NCBI GenBank assembly: GCA_964496595.1
Contig: CAZCAI010000078.1
Span: 1-21,926, forward strand
Length of the DNA: 21,926 bases
Direction of reading: 5' to 3'
Source: JAAAOZ01 sp964496595
Lineage (GTDB): Bacteria > Chloroflexota > Anaerolineae > B4-G1 > SLSP01
A program made the position numbers and the translations under genes. Positions 10,194 to 17,264 of the stretch are shown here, piece after piece. Position 1 is the first letter of the stretch; the number at the start of each line of letters is the position of its first letter. The notes beneath the pieces were generated by a model that did no database searches, was not told the origin of the DNA, and was given only the letters and a program-made list of their open reading frames with translations.

Positions 10194-11525
10194 TTATTTA
10201 TCGTTTTGCCCCGGGAGCACATAGAGCGTGACGGATTGCGCGGGGAGCGTCACCATCGTCTCCTCCGTGAGCGTCTGGGACGCGATTTGTTCCGCGTTAT
10301 GCCCGGCATCCAGGCGCCAGACCTCGGCCTGCGTCGCGTTCTGCCCCTGTACCACCAGCGGCTGGCTGATGGCCTCGTCGCCGAGGTTGACGAGCATCAC
10401 TGTGAGCGCGCCGTCGTCGCGGCGGGCCGCGTAGACGCCCACGTGCGCGTCAGCGGAGGCGGCATAGACGCGCTGGCTGCCGAATTCCCGGTAGAGGCGG
10501 TAGGTGTAATAGGTGGGGCGCGGCTCGGAGCGGGTGAAGAGACCGTAGCCGCCAATGCTCGGATTGCTCTGGAGCGTGAAGTAGTTGACGATGGCGACCT
10601 CCTGGTTGATCATCCGCCCCAGGCAGTCGGCCCACCAGATGGCGTTGAAGAGCGAGTCCGCCGTGGCCTCGCCGCCGATGGCGTTCGACCAGTGGGAGTT
10701 GACCTCGGTGACGGCGATGGGCAGGTCGCGCCCGGTGGTCTCCTGGATCAGCTCGCGCAGGTAGGGGATGATGGCGTCCCACTCGGCGGAGGTCTCGCGC
10801 AGTTCGGAGATGGTCGCCGCGCGCCCGCCTCGGCCCTGCGGGAAGGGGTAGCGGTGGATGGAGACCACGTCCACCAGATCGCCGTTGGCCTTGAGGAACT
10901 CCGTCATCCAATCCAGGCCGAAGGGGTCTTTAGGCGTGCTGGCGAGGTCGGGGCCGTACTGGTGTAGCTCTGGCCCGATGAGCAGGATGTCGGGATCGAC
11001 GGCCCGCATCGCCTCAGCGATGGCGCGCCACTCGACGTTGAACTGCTCCACGCCGTACTCCGGGTCATCGCGCGAGGTGGCGAAGAGCGTCGGTTCATTG
11101 CCGATGCCCCAGTAGCGAATGCCGTAGCCTTGCTCCACGTTGGCATAGCGGACGAGATCGGCGGCTTTTTCCGGCGTGCCGTTGTGCAGCCGCGCATTGA
11201 GGCTCACCTGCGCGCCGAGTTGCTCCGCCAGCGCCGCGAACTGATCGACGTGATAGGGTTGCAGGTCGTTCTCGTCGCCCCAGTTCCCGCCGGGGAAGCG
11301 CACCATCGTGATCCCGGCCTCTTGCGCCAGCGGCAGCGTCCGCTCGGTGATGATGGCCCAGGGGCCGTGGTTGACGCCATAGATCAACGGGTTGATCTGG
11401 CCCAACTCCAGGGCCGGGTCTACCACCCACTGACCGGGAACGGGCGTAGGCGGCGGCTCCGGGGAGCCCGGAGCCGCCGTACACGCTGGCAATATCAGCA
11501 AAAGTACCAGTAGCAAAATCTTCAT
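10194..11525 (-). CDS. Clan GH-A glycoside hydrolase lipoprotein (GH51/GH39-like)
   Basis: Membrane-anchored glycosidase of 443 residues. The signal peptide ends in lipobox LILPAC (Cys15), then a Pro-rich linker. The TIM barrel (about 36-350) shows INPLIYGVN, a GH51-like MVRFPGGN (74-81), the acid/base in GNEP (E144) and the nucleophile in VTEVNSHWS (E274). A small beta domain (about 355-440) follows. I read it as an alpha-L-arabinofuranosidase- or beta-xylosidase-like fold, but within a beta-glucan operon it could be an unclassified beta-glucanase. The ATG at 11525 is preferred over an in-frame GTG at 11549, because GAGAGGG lies just before the ATG and the signal peptide then begins MKILLL. 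It is 27 bp after the permease gene. Confidence 0.82.
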   Translation of the reverse strand: MKILLLVLLLILPACTAAPGSPEPPPTPVPGQWVVDPALELGQINPLIYGVNHGPWAIITERTLPLAQEAGITMVRFPGGNWGDENDLQPYHVDQFAALAEQLGAQVSLNARLHNGTPEKAADLVRYANVEQGYGIRYWGIGNEPTLFATSRDDPEYGVEQFNVEWRAIAEAMRAVDPDILLIGPELHQYGPDLASTPKDPFGLDWMTEFLKANGDLVDVVSIHRYPFPQGRGGRAATISELRETSAEWDAIIPYLRELIQETTGRDLPIAVTEVNSHWSNAIGGEATADSLFNAIWWADCLGRMINQEVAIVNYFTLQSNPSIGGYGLFTRSEPRPTYYTYRLYREFGSQRVYAASADAHVGVYAARRDDGALTVMLVNLGDEAISQPLVVQGQNATQAEVWRLDAGHNAEQIASQTLTEETMVTLPAQSVTLYVLPGQNDK

Positions 11526-11552
11526 AGACGCCCTCTCACTAACTGTCACGCA

Positions 11553-12617
11553 CTACTTATCCACGCCCGTTACCACCACACCCTGCATAAACACGCGCTG
11601 CGCCAGGAAGAAAACGATGACGGGTAGCACAGACGAGATCAAGGCCGAAGCCTGAATCAGGTTGGTGGCCTGCGAGTAGAGATTGTTGAAGGCAGTCAGA
11701 CCCACGGTGATGGGGAATTTTTCCGGGTGGCCGGTGAGGTAAATCAATGGACCGAAGAAGTCATTCCACGACCAGAAAAAGTGAAAGAGAGCAACGGCTG
11801 TGAGCGCGGGTACAGACTGCGGAAGGATGATGGCCCAGAAGATACGGAGCGGCCCGGCGCCATCGATTTTCGCGGCGTCATCCAATTCGAGAGGCAGGCC
11901 GAGGAAGAACTGGCGCAGCAGGAAGACGTTAGTGCCCCACGAGAAGAAGGCCGGGATGATGAGCGGCAACCAGGTGCCTACCAGCCCCAAACGCAGCCAC
12001 ACAAAGTAGGTGGGGATCAGCGTCACCGCGCTGGGGAGGATGACAGTAGACATCATCAACATAAACAAAATTTTCTTGCCGGGGATACGGAAACGCGCGA
12101 ACCCGTAGGCTACCAGCGCCGCCGACAGCACGGCCCCGAAGGTCGTGATGCCCGCATACATCAAGGTATTGCCCAAAAGCCGCGGGAAGTTGATGGTGTC
12201 CCAGGCTCTAACGAAATTATCCCACTGTGGATCGGCCTCCCAGGTGCGATCCAACTGCCGCCACACACCCTCCCACTCAATCAGGCCGGCCTCTGGGTTA
12301 TTGGGATCGACGAAAGAACTGCTCTGCCGGCCCTTTTTCACCAGCGCCAAATCGCGGATTTCACCGTCTATGGGCACCTGATAAATATCATAACTCTCGC
12401 CCTCGTACTCAAATTGACCCTCAGTCGCCGGCCACCAGGGCGCGCCAATCTTGGAGAATTGACTATCCGTCTTGAGCGCGGTCACGATACCGTAGACCAT
12501 CGGGATCAAGAACAAGAACAGGATAAACCACGTCAGACCAGTCGCGCCTAGCGACTCAAGTCCCTCTCGGAGTTTACGCGACATCACTTGGGGTTGGGAT
12601 GCAGGTTGCTGTGTCAT
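11553..12617 (-). CDS. ABC sugar transporter permease, MalG type
   Basis: Inner-membrane subunit of a CUT1-type carbohydrate importer, 354 residues. The first membrane helix is at about 26-48. The family EAA motif, which contacts the ATPase, is at 248-266 (DDAAKIDGAGPLRIFWAII followed by LP). Between helices 1 and 2 there is a hydrophilic stretch of about 95 residues (50-145) with Trp and Glu-rich segments, longer than in Escherichia coli MalG, which would lie outside the membrane. The Shine-Dalgarno GAGGAGG (12624-12630) is inside the end of the preceding permease gene, and the start is one base past its stop, so the two permeases are probably made in equal amounts. No ATPase gene is present in the operon. 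Confidence 0.94.
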   Translation of the reverse strand: MTQQPASQPQVMSRKLREGLESLGATGLTWFILFLFLIPMVYGIVTALKTDSQFSKIGAPWWPATEGQFEYEGESYDIYQVPIDGEIRDLALVKKGRQSSSFVDPNNPEAGLIEWEGVWRQLDRTWEADPQWDNFVRAWDTINFPRLLGNTLMYAGITTFGAVLSAALVAYGFARFRIPGKKILFMLMMSTVILPSAVTLIPTYFVWLRLGLVGTWLPLIIPAFFSWGTNVFLLRQFFLGLPLELDDAAKIDGAGPLRIFWAIILPQSVPALTAVALFHFFWSWNDFFGPLIYLTGHPEKFPITVGLTAFNNLYSQATNLIQASALISSVLPVIVFFLAQRVFMQGVVVTGVDK

Positions 12618-12618
12618 G

Positions 12619-13578
12619 TTAGACCTCCTCCGAAGCGTAGTATACCCAGCGCTTGGCCGTGCTAAAGAGAATAACCGTCAGAATCAAGGCGAAGATAAAC
12701 ATCAACCACGCTAAGGTCGCGCCGTACCCCATATTAAAGAAAGAAAAGGATTGCTTGTAGAAGTAAACCATATAGAAACGCGTCTTCCCTTCGGGAAAGC
12801 CGGTGCCCTGATTTAACACGAAGGGGGCCAGGAAATACTGCAAAGAGCCAATGACGCCTAAAACCAGTTGATAGAAGATGACCGATGTGATCATCGGGAT
12901 AGTGATTTTAAATAACCGCTGTAACCAACTGGCGCCATCGATCTCCGCGGCCTCGTAGATTTCAGTCGGCACGCCCTGCAACCCAGCCAGGAAGATAATC
13001 ATTGCATTGCCGACGCCCCACAGCCCAAACATCGTATAGGCAAAATAAACCAAATCGGGATCGGCCAGCCAGCGCAGCCCCTCCGTGCCGGTGGCCTGAA
13101 TGCCGGTGAAGCGTTCGATCAGAACATTGATCCAGCCGGTCTGTTCGTTAAGCACCCCATTCCAGATCAACACAGACGCCACCAGCGGGATCATCGTCGG
13201 CATATAGAACAGCGTCCGGTACAGATTCTTACCGATCACATTCTCCGAGTTGAGGAGAATGGCCAGGAAGAGCGCGAAGCTCAGGCCGATGGGGAGAGAA
13301 ATAGCAGAGAAGTGCAGGGTGCGGATAAAGGAAAGGCGGACTTCAGGGTCATCGAATAACGCGCGATACCAGTTCTGGAATCCGATGAACATGGCCTCAT
13401 CGGGAACTGCGGGATTGAAGCGCATTAAAGAGAATCCAAAAGAAGCGATCATCGGCAACAGGTAAAACAGCAAGAACCCAATCATCCACGGGCTGAGAAA
13501 GGCCAAGCCCACCAGAGCTTCCTTCTTTTGACCTTTTGTCATCGGGACGTGAGGTTGTTTTTTAATTCTCTTGAACAT
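12619..13578 (-). CDS. ABC sugar transporter permease, MalF/UgpA type
   Basis: Inner-membrane partner of the MalG-type permease, 319 residues with about six hydrophobic helices (first at 23-50, last at 287-307). The EAA motif is at 209-228 (EAAEIDGASWLQRLFKITIP). The basic N-terminus (MFKRIKKQ) and lack of a signal sequence fit the family. It follows the sugar-binding lipoprotein gene across a strong hairpin, with GAGG about six bases before the ATG. Together with its neighbours it would import oligosaccharides produced outside the cell. Confidence 0.95.
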   Translation of the reverse strand: MFKRIKKQPHVPMTKGQKKEALVGLAFLSPWMIGFLLFYLLPMIASFGFSLMRFNPAVPDEAMFIGFQNWYRALFDDPEVRLSFIRTLHFSAISLPIGLSFALFLAILLNSENVIGKNLYRTLFYMPTMIPLVASVLIWNGVLNEQTGWINVLIERFTGIQATGTEGLRWLADPDLVYFAYTMFGLWGVGNAMIIFLAGLQGVPTEIYEAAEIDGASWLQRLFKITIPMITSVIFYQLVLGVIGSLQYFLAPFVLNQGTGFPEGKTRFYMVYFYKQSFSFFNMGYGATLAWLMFIFALILTVILFSTAKRWVYYASEEV

Positions 13579-13594
13579 TTTTTACCTCGAATTT

Positions 13595-13632
13595 TACCTT
13601 CGGCCTGACCCCTGGAGGCCAGGCCGAAGGTA
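13595..13632 (-). terminator. Intercistronic hairpin after the sugar-binding protein gene
   Basis: A perfect 13-bp inverted repeat, TACCTTCGGCCTG (13595-13607) and CAGGCCGAAGGTA (13620-13632), with a 12-base loop, sits between the binding-protein stop (13647) and the permease start (13578). No T-run follows on the minus strand. It is therefore best read as a partial terminator or 3'-end stabiliser that keeps binding-protein mRNA in excess over permease mRNA, as the malE-malF spacer does in enteric bacteria. Confidence 0.75.
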
Positions 13633-13646
13633 GATAGATAATAATC

Positions 13647-15179
13647 CTACTCTGGGTCCTCGACGTGCGCGTCGAAGATGCGCTGCAAATCAGCTATCAA
13701 ACTCTCGACTTCCGCGTCGAAGTCCGCGTCAGGCGTGTTCGCCAAGTAGTTCCAGAATTCGTTGTAGCGGTCGGTGGACTCTTGGAAAGAAGGCATCCAG
13801 CTCTCGTGGTTGGGGTTGTCGGCGTAAACCATGGCCTCCACGACGACGTCCCAGTTGATCTCCTTATCGGGGAAGTTTTCCGCGCCGTAGGTGTCGAAGT
13901 ACGCATCCTGCATGGAGAGCCGCGCCGGCATGCCGCCGTAGATATTAAGCAGCTTGGCCGAAGTTTCAGGGCTGAGCATATAGGTCAGTACTTCAAAGGC
14001 CGCGTCATGGTTTTCGCTGCGCTTGAGGATGCCGAAGGTGTCGGCGTGCATCTTGGCCGTAATCTCGCCTTCATAGGCGGGCGTCGCAGCCAGTTGCCAA
14101 TCGAAGGGCACATCGCCCAGCGCCCAGGGCGCCACGTACCACATGTGCATGTGAATCATCGCCAGGTTGCCGGAGGAGAAGGGGCCGCCGGCGCCTTGCA
14201 GGAAGTCCGCGCCACCGTAAGGGCCATTGGGGATGAACCAATCTTGCCACCAACCCTCGTACGTCCATTTCCAGGCATCATACCAGGGGTCGGGAACCTG
14301 AGCATTGCCATCATCATCAACCAACGAACCGGAACCGAAGAAGGTACCGATACCACGCGGGTCCGTCCACTGGTTCTGGAAGCCGAACTGCACGATGTTT
14401 TCGGAGTCGAACTCGTCCATCGTGGCGTCATTGCCGTTAGCGTCCACAGAGAGGAACATCGACAGATCGCGCAACGTGTCCATATCCCAGGGCATTTCGT
14501 TGCCGTCGGCGTCCACATAGGGCGCACCGTGCTCGGCGGGCGGATAGGCCAGCCCAGCTTCATCAAACAGATCGATGTTGTAGATGATGAACGAGGGGAA
14601 GATGGCGAACGGGATGCCCAACTGCCCTTCTTCCTGCACGCGGTAGAAATCCACCATTGCGGGGTCGAAGTCGCTCAGATCGTAGTTGTACTTCTCGATC
14701 ATGGGGTCCAGGTCAAGCCACGCGCCTTTGAAACTATCGCGGCCACGAATCCCTACCGGGCCAACGATGTCGGGAGCGTTGCCGGCGGCGATCTGCGTTG
14801 CCAATGTGTCATAGGCAGCATCGTTGTCCACAATCTCCAGGGCGAGTTCAATCTTATCCTGGGAGGCGTTGAACTCCTCGACCACGGCTTCCTGAGCCGC
14901 AAAGGTCGGCTCATCCGAGCCGGCGCCCAGACCGACGAACCAGCGGACTCGCGTCACATCGCCGGCCGGTTCCTCCACTTCCTCTTCTTCCTCTTCTTCC
15001 ACCTCTTCCTCTTCTTCTTCCTCTTCAGCGGCCGGCTCCTCAGTTGCTTCTTCCACCTCTTCCGTCGCGGCGGGTTCTTCCGTCGCGGCCGGCTCTTCCG
15101 TTGCCCCACCGCCACAGGCGGAGAGCAGCATCGCCAACACGGTGATCATGCTGACAACCAACATCAATCTCTTAAACAT
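13647..15179 (-). CDS. ABC transporter sugar-binding lipoprotein
   Basis: Extracellular substrate-binding protein of 510 residues for a CUT1-type importer. The signal peptide ends in lipobox MLLSAC (Cys22). An unusually acidic low-complexity stalk follows (24-72): TEEPAA repeats, then two long poly-Glu runs (52-59 and 61-67). The binding domain (about 75-510) has the features of family-1 solute-binding proteins, with RVRWFVGLGAG at its first strand and many Trp/Asp residues suited to sugar binding. The start has an AGGAGG a few bases upstream. It is the first gene of the operon, behind two AGCGCT-class operators. The ligand is inferred, not seen: a beta-gluco-oligosaccharide, from the GH16/GH3 neighbours. 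Confidence 0.93.
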   Translation of the reverse strand: MFKRLMLVVSMITVLAMLLSACGGGATEEPAATEEPAATEEVEEATEEPAAEEEEEEEEVEEEEEEEVEEPAGDVTRVRWFVGLGAGSDEPTFAAQEAVVEEFNASQDKIELALEIVDNDAAYDTLATQIAAGNAPDIVGPVGIRGRDSFKGAWLDLDPMIEKYNYDLSDFDPAMVDFYRVQEEGQLGIPFAIFPSFIIYNIDLFDEAGLAYPPAEHGAPYVDADGNEMPWDMDTLRDLSMFLSVDANGNDATMDEFDSENIVQFGFQNQWTDPRGIGTFFGSGSLVDDDGNAQVPDPWYDAWKWTYEGWWQDWFIPNGPYGGADFLQGAGGPFSSGNLAMIHMHMWYVAPWALGDVPFDWQLAATPAYEGEITAKMHADTFGILKRSENHDAAFEVLTYMLSPETSAKLLNIYGGMPARLSMQDAYFDTYGAENFPDKEINWDVVVEAMVYADNPNHESWMPSFQESTDRYNEFWNYLANTPDADFDAEVESLIADLQRIFDAHVEDPE

Positions 15180-15309
15180 CTCTTCCTCCTAAATACTGTA
15201 TATATGTGATTGGGAACAGTTACTACAAATCTAACCAGCTACATTCAGCTACATTCAGCGATTAACGGGACTTTAACAAAATGATTCTCTGGGAAACCTT
15301 CGTCACCTC

Positions 15310-15339
15310 CTTATAAAATGCACTCTAACTATCTCTCAA
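15310..15339 (-). promoter_or_regulatory. Probable promoter of the transporter/hydrolase operon
   Basis: On the minus strand TTGAGA (15334-15339) and TATAAG (15310-15315) are separated by 18 bp. The predicted start, near 15303, leaves a leader of about 120 bases. An AGCGCT-class operator directly abuts the -35. The leader also contains a 10-bp tandem repeat, CAGCTACATT (15236-15245, 15246-15255), and an isolated AAGGAGGTGA on the minus strand at 15303-15312. Confidence 0.5.
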
Positions 15340-15340
15340 C

Positions 15341-15358
15341 TTCCAAAAGCGCTTCCAA
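15341..15358. promoter_or_regulatory. LacI-family operator, AGCGCT class, at the operon promoter
   Basis: TTCCAAAAGCGCTTCCAA, centred on AGCGCT (15348-15353), has a good right half (GCGCTTCCAA) and a weaker left half. It lies immediately upstream of the predicted -35 of the transporter operon. Confidence 0.7.
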
Positions 15359-15481
15359 ATCGCGCGAAAAAAACGCCTATCTTTCGCCAACCTTGAATCG
15401 ACTTTCCGGGTGAAGGGGATAGTAATGTCAAATCGTGGCTTTGCGATCCCTTGTAGGTGAATGTTAAGCTATTAATCTCAC

Positions 15482-15493
15482 GAAAGCGCTTTC
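15482..15493. promoter_or_regulatory. LacI-family operator, AGCGCT class, distal
   Basis: GAAAGCGCTTTC is a perfect 12-bp palindrome between the operon promoter and the second LacI gene. Its centre is 137 bp from that of the promoter-proximal operator, close to 13 helical turns, which would allow a repressor loop. The rest of the 15180-15537 spacer shows no gene. Confidence 0.75.
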
Positions 15494-15537
15494 AGACCCC
15501 CGCAAAAAAACACAGACGTCCAGATTAATACGACGGT

Positions 15538-16563
15538 CTAATGCGAGCCATCCGATGACCCACACGACTCACGAACGATCAATTTCGTGTCAAAAATAAT
15601 CTGGCGGGGCGGCTCGTTGCCGTTCTCGATGATATCTAGCAGGATTTCCACAGCTTTGACGCCGAAGCGATGGATCGGTTGGCGGATTGTAGTCAGGGGC
15701 GGCGAGGCCATCCGGGCCGGGGGCAGATCATCGTAACCCACAATGGCGACATCCTCCGGAACCGCCAAACCAGCTATCTTAATCGCGCGGATCGCGCCCA
15801 TCGCCATCGTATCCGAACCGGCGAACACCGCATCTGGCTTGTGGGGAAGCAACCGTTGCATCCCGTAATAGCCCGAAATCTCGGTGAAATCGCCATGCAC
15901 GATCAAATCCTGATCAATGGAGATACCGCGCTTCTCCAACGCACGCCGATACCCTTTCTCGCGATCCAACCCGGCGGTGGTGCCCATATCCCCCGTAATC
16001 ATGGCGACGCGCTTGCGACCTAACTGGAGGAGATGCATCACGGCGTTATAGGCCCCCGCGATGTTGTCCACATCAACGTAACTGGCCTCTGGATGGTGTT
16101 GCGGGCGCCCCGCTACCACTGAGGGGATCGATCCTTCGAGTAACGCATCGATAAACTGATCGCCAATGGCGCCCACCTGGACAATCACACCATCTAACAG
16201 GCCCTGCGAGATGCGGGGATAGAGCTTTCGCTCGTCCTCTTGGGTTTGGATGAGGAAGAGGGAGATGATATAGTCGTGTTCGTTGCAGGTGTAGGCGATG
16301 CCTTGCGTGAGGTGCGGGAAGTACGGATCGGTGAAGAAACCCTCCGTCGTGCGGGGAATAACTAACCCAATGATGCCCGTCCTCTGTGAGGCCAAAGAGC
16401 GCGCGACGGGGTGCGGTTGATACCCTGTCTCTTGGATGACTTGCCATACCCGCTCTCGCACTTCATTACGAACGTGGGGACGATCATTGAGGACACGGGA
16501 GGCCGTCGCGCGCGAGACGCCGGCTTGGGCTGCAATGTCATCTAAGGTTAGCGTCTTTTTCAT
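15538..16563 (-). CDS. LacI/GalR-family transcriptional repressor (second)
   Basis: DNA-binding regulator, 341 residues from the ATG chosen here. The helix-turn-helix spans residues 5-26 with recognition helix VSRATASRVLND, the hinge helix about 48-60 (PVARSLASQ), then the effector domain ending in PPLTTIRQP and KLIVRES. At the two specificity positions it has Arg-Ala, where the other repressor has Ile-Ser. An in-frame GTG at 16575 would add four residues. I prefer the ATG because it aligns with the start of the first repressor (MKQKIT versus MKKTLT); neither start has a strong ribosome binding site. It lies directly upstream of the transporter operon and carries a perfect AGCGCT operator in its own promoter, so it is the likely local and self repressor. 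Confidence 0.93.
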   Translation of the reverse strand: MKKTLTLDDIAAQAGVSRATASRVLNDRPHVRNEVRERVWQVIQETGYQPHPVARSLASQRTGIIGLVIPRTTEGFFTDPYFPHLTQGIAYTCNEHDYIISLFLIQTQEDERKLYPRISQGLLDGVIVQVGAIGDQFIDALLEGSIPSVVAGRPQHHPEASYVDVDNIAGAYNAVMHLLQLGRKRVAMITGDMGTTAGLDREKGYRRALEKRGISIDQDLIVHGDFTEISGYYGMQRLLPHKPDAVFAGSDTMAMGAIRAIKIAGLAVPEDVAIVGYDDLPPARMASPPLTTIRQPIHRFGVKAVEILLDIIENGNEPPRQIIFDTKLIVRESCGSSDGSH

Positions 16564-16611
16564 CGATCCGTTCACTCACTTGATTAGGGAAACTGTTTTT
16601 TTCCGCGTCAT

Positions 16612-16627
16612 TTGGAAGCGCTTCCAA
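16612..16627. promoter_or_regulatory. LacI-family operator, perfect 16-bp palindrome
   Basis: TTGGAAGCGCTTCCAA is fully palindromic and is the best AGCGCT-class site in the window. It lies a few bases downstream of the predicted transcription start of the second LacI gene, in the position for autorepression. It resembles the TGGGAGCGCTCCCA box of the cellulose regulator CelR of Thermobifida. Confidence 0.85.
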
Positions 16628-16637
16628 GCTACTTACA

Positions 16638-16666
16638 AGTATACGGGAAAACCTTTCGCTTGTCAA
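16638..16666 (-). promoter_or_regulatory. Near-consensus promoter of the second LacI gene
   Basis: On the minus strand TTGACA (16661-16666), a 17-bp spacer and TATACT (16638-16643) form an almost ideal sigma70-type promoter. Transcription would start near 16631, about 70 bases before the ATG. Confidence 0.8.
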
Positions 16667-16950
16667 GAGGGAATTTGAGGAATTTTGGGAATTCGAGGAA
16701 GATTCAGGGTCTTTTGGATTTTGCCGGGCAACCTTCTCAGTAGTTCTAACAGCAGCCAAGAATTGCGTGTTTGTGGGGATTACAGACCTTTTTTTGCGTC
16801 GTTCCCGGGTTGCAGGTGGGGGGCGCAATAGCGCTTGACGATTGCACCCGGCGAATTCCCGAAGAGCCAAGATTCATAGAAAGATCAATTTAAGGCGATT
16901 TCTCAAGGCGCGCCGCGTGTCAAAACGGCCTCTGGAAGAGCAAACACCGA

Positions 16951-16979
16951 TTGGTAACGCCGATTTATGCTGCTATAAT
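16951..16979 (+). promoter_or_regulatory. Extended -10 promoter upstream of the TelA gene
   Basis: TTGGTA (16951-16956), 17 bp, then TATAAT (16974-16979) preceded by TGC, a perfect extended -10. The start near 16986 leaves a leader of about 280 bases before the TelA ATG. In the leader, AGCTTCTCAG (16986-16995) can pair with CTGAGAAAAGCT (17047-17058). The stretch 16667-16950 before this promoter holds no gene I can support, only short GAATTYGAGG direct repeats (16671-16680, 16689-16698). Confidence 0.7.
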
Positions 16980-17138
16980 AAAGGGAGCTTCTCAGACGCT
17001 TCATCTACTTCCGGCTATTTTCAACTGAAACCCCTAAAGGACTCCACTGAGAAAAGCTAAAAGGGTCTCACAAAGTTGTAAAGATGCTAAGGAAAAATAA
17101 GGCAACGGTTAATTTTCGTGATCAGAGACGGTGATTTG

Positions 17139-17234
17139 ATGAATAAAATTAAGTCAAACCTTAAAAATCTTGTCAGTTTTACATCTTGGCGTGAGATCGT
17201 ACCCTTCTTTCAGCAGAATCGTAAAGCAAATTAA
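17139..17234 (+). CDS. Possible 31-residue small protein in the TelA leader
   Basis: ATG at 17139 opens a 31-codon frame ending in TAA at 17232, with a modest GGTGA-type ribosome binding site (17130-17134) about four bases upstream. The product is basic and possibly amphipathic (MNKIKSNLKNL... ending FFQQNRKAN). It stops 30 bases before the TelA start. It could be a leader peptide, a small partner protein or chance. No family is recognised. Confidence 0.3.
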   Translation: MNKIKSNLKNLVSFTSWREIVPFFQQNRKAN

Positions 17235-17264
17235 ACATCAACTAACACACAAGGAGTGAAGAGC

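Noticed and set aside
13665..15209. 514-codon open frame on the plus strand, opposite the sugar-binding protein
   Set aside because: It is antisense to a clear lipoprotein gene, has no family features, and its poly-Phe/Leu stretch is the mirror of the poly-Glu stalk.
15403..15431. TTGACA (minus, 15426-15431) as the operon promoter
   Set aside because: No acceptable -10 is found 16-18 bp downstream; the TTGAGA/TATAAG pair closer to the gene is better, though itself weak.
16842..17060. 72-codon open frame before the TelA gene
   Set aside because: It runs through the extended -10 promoter, has no ribosome binding site and a random-looking sequence.
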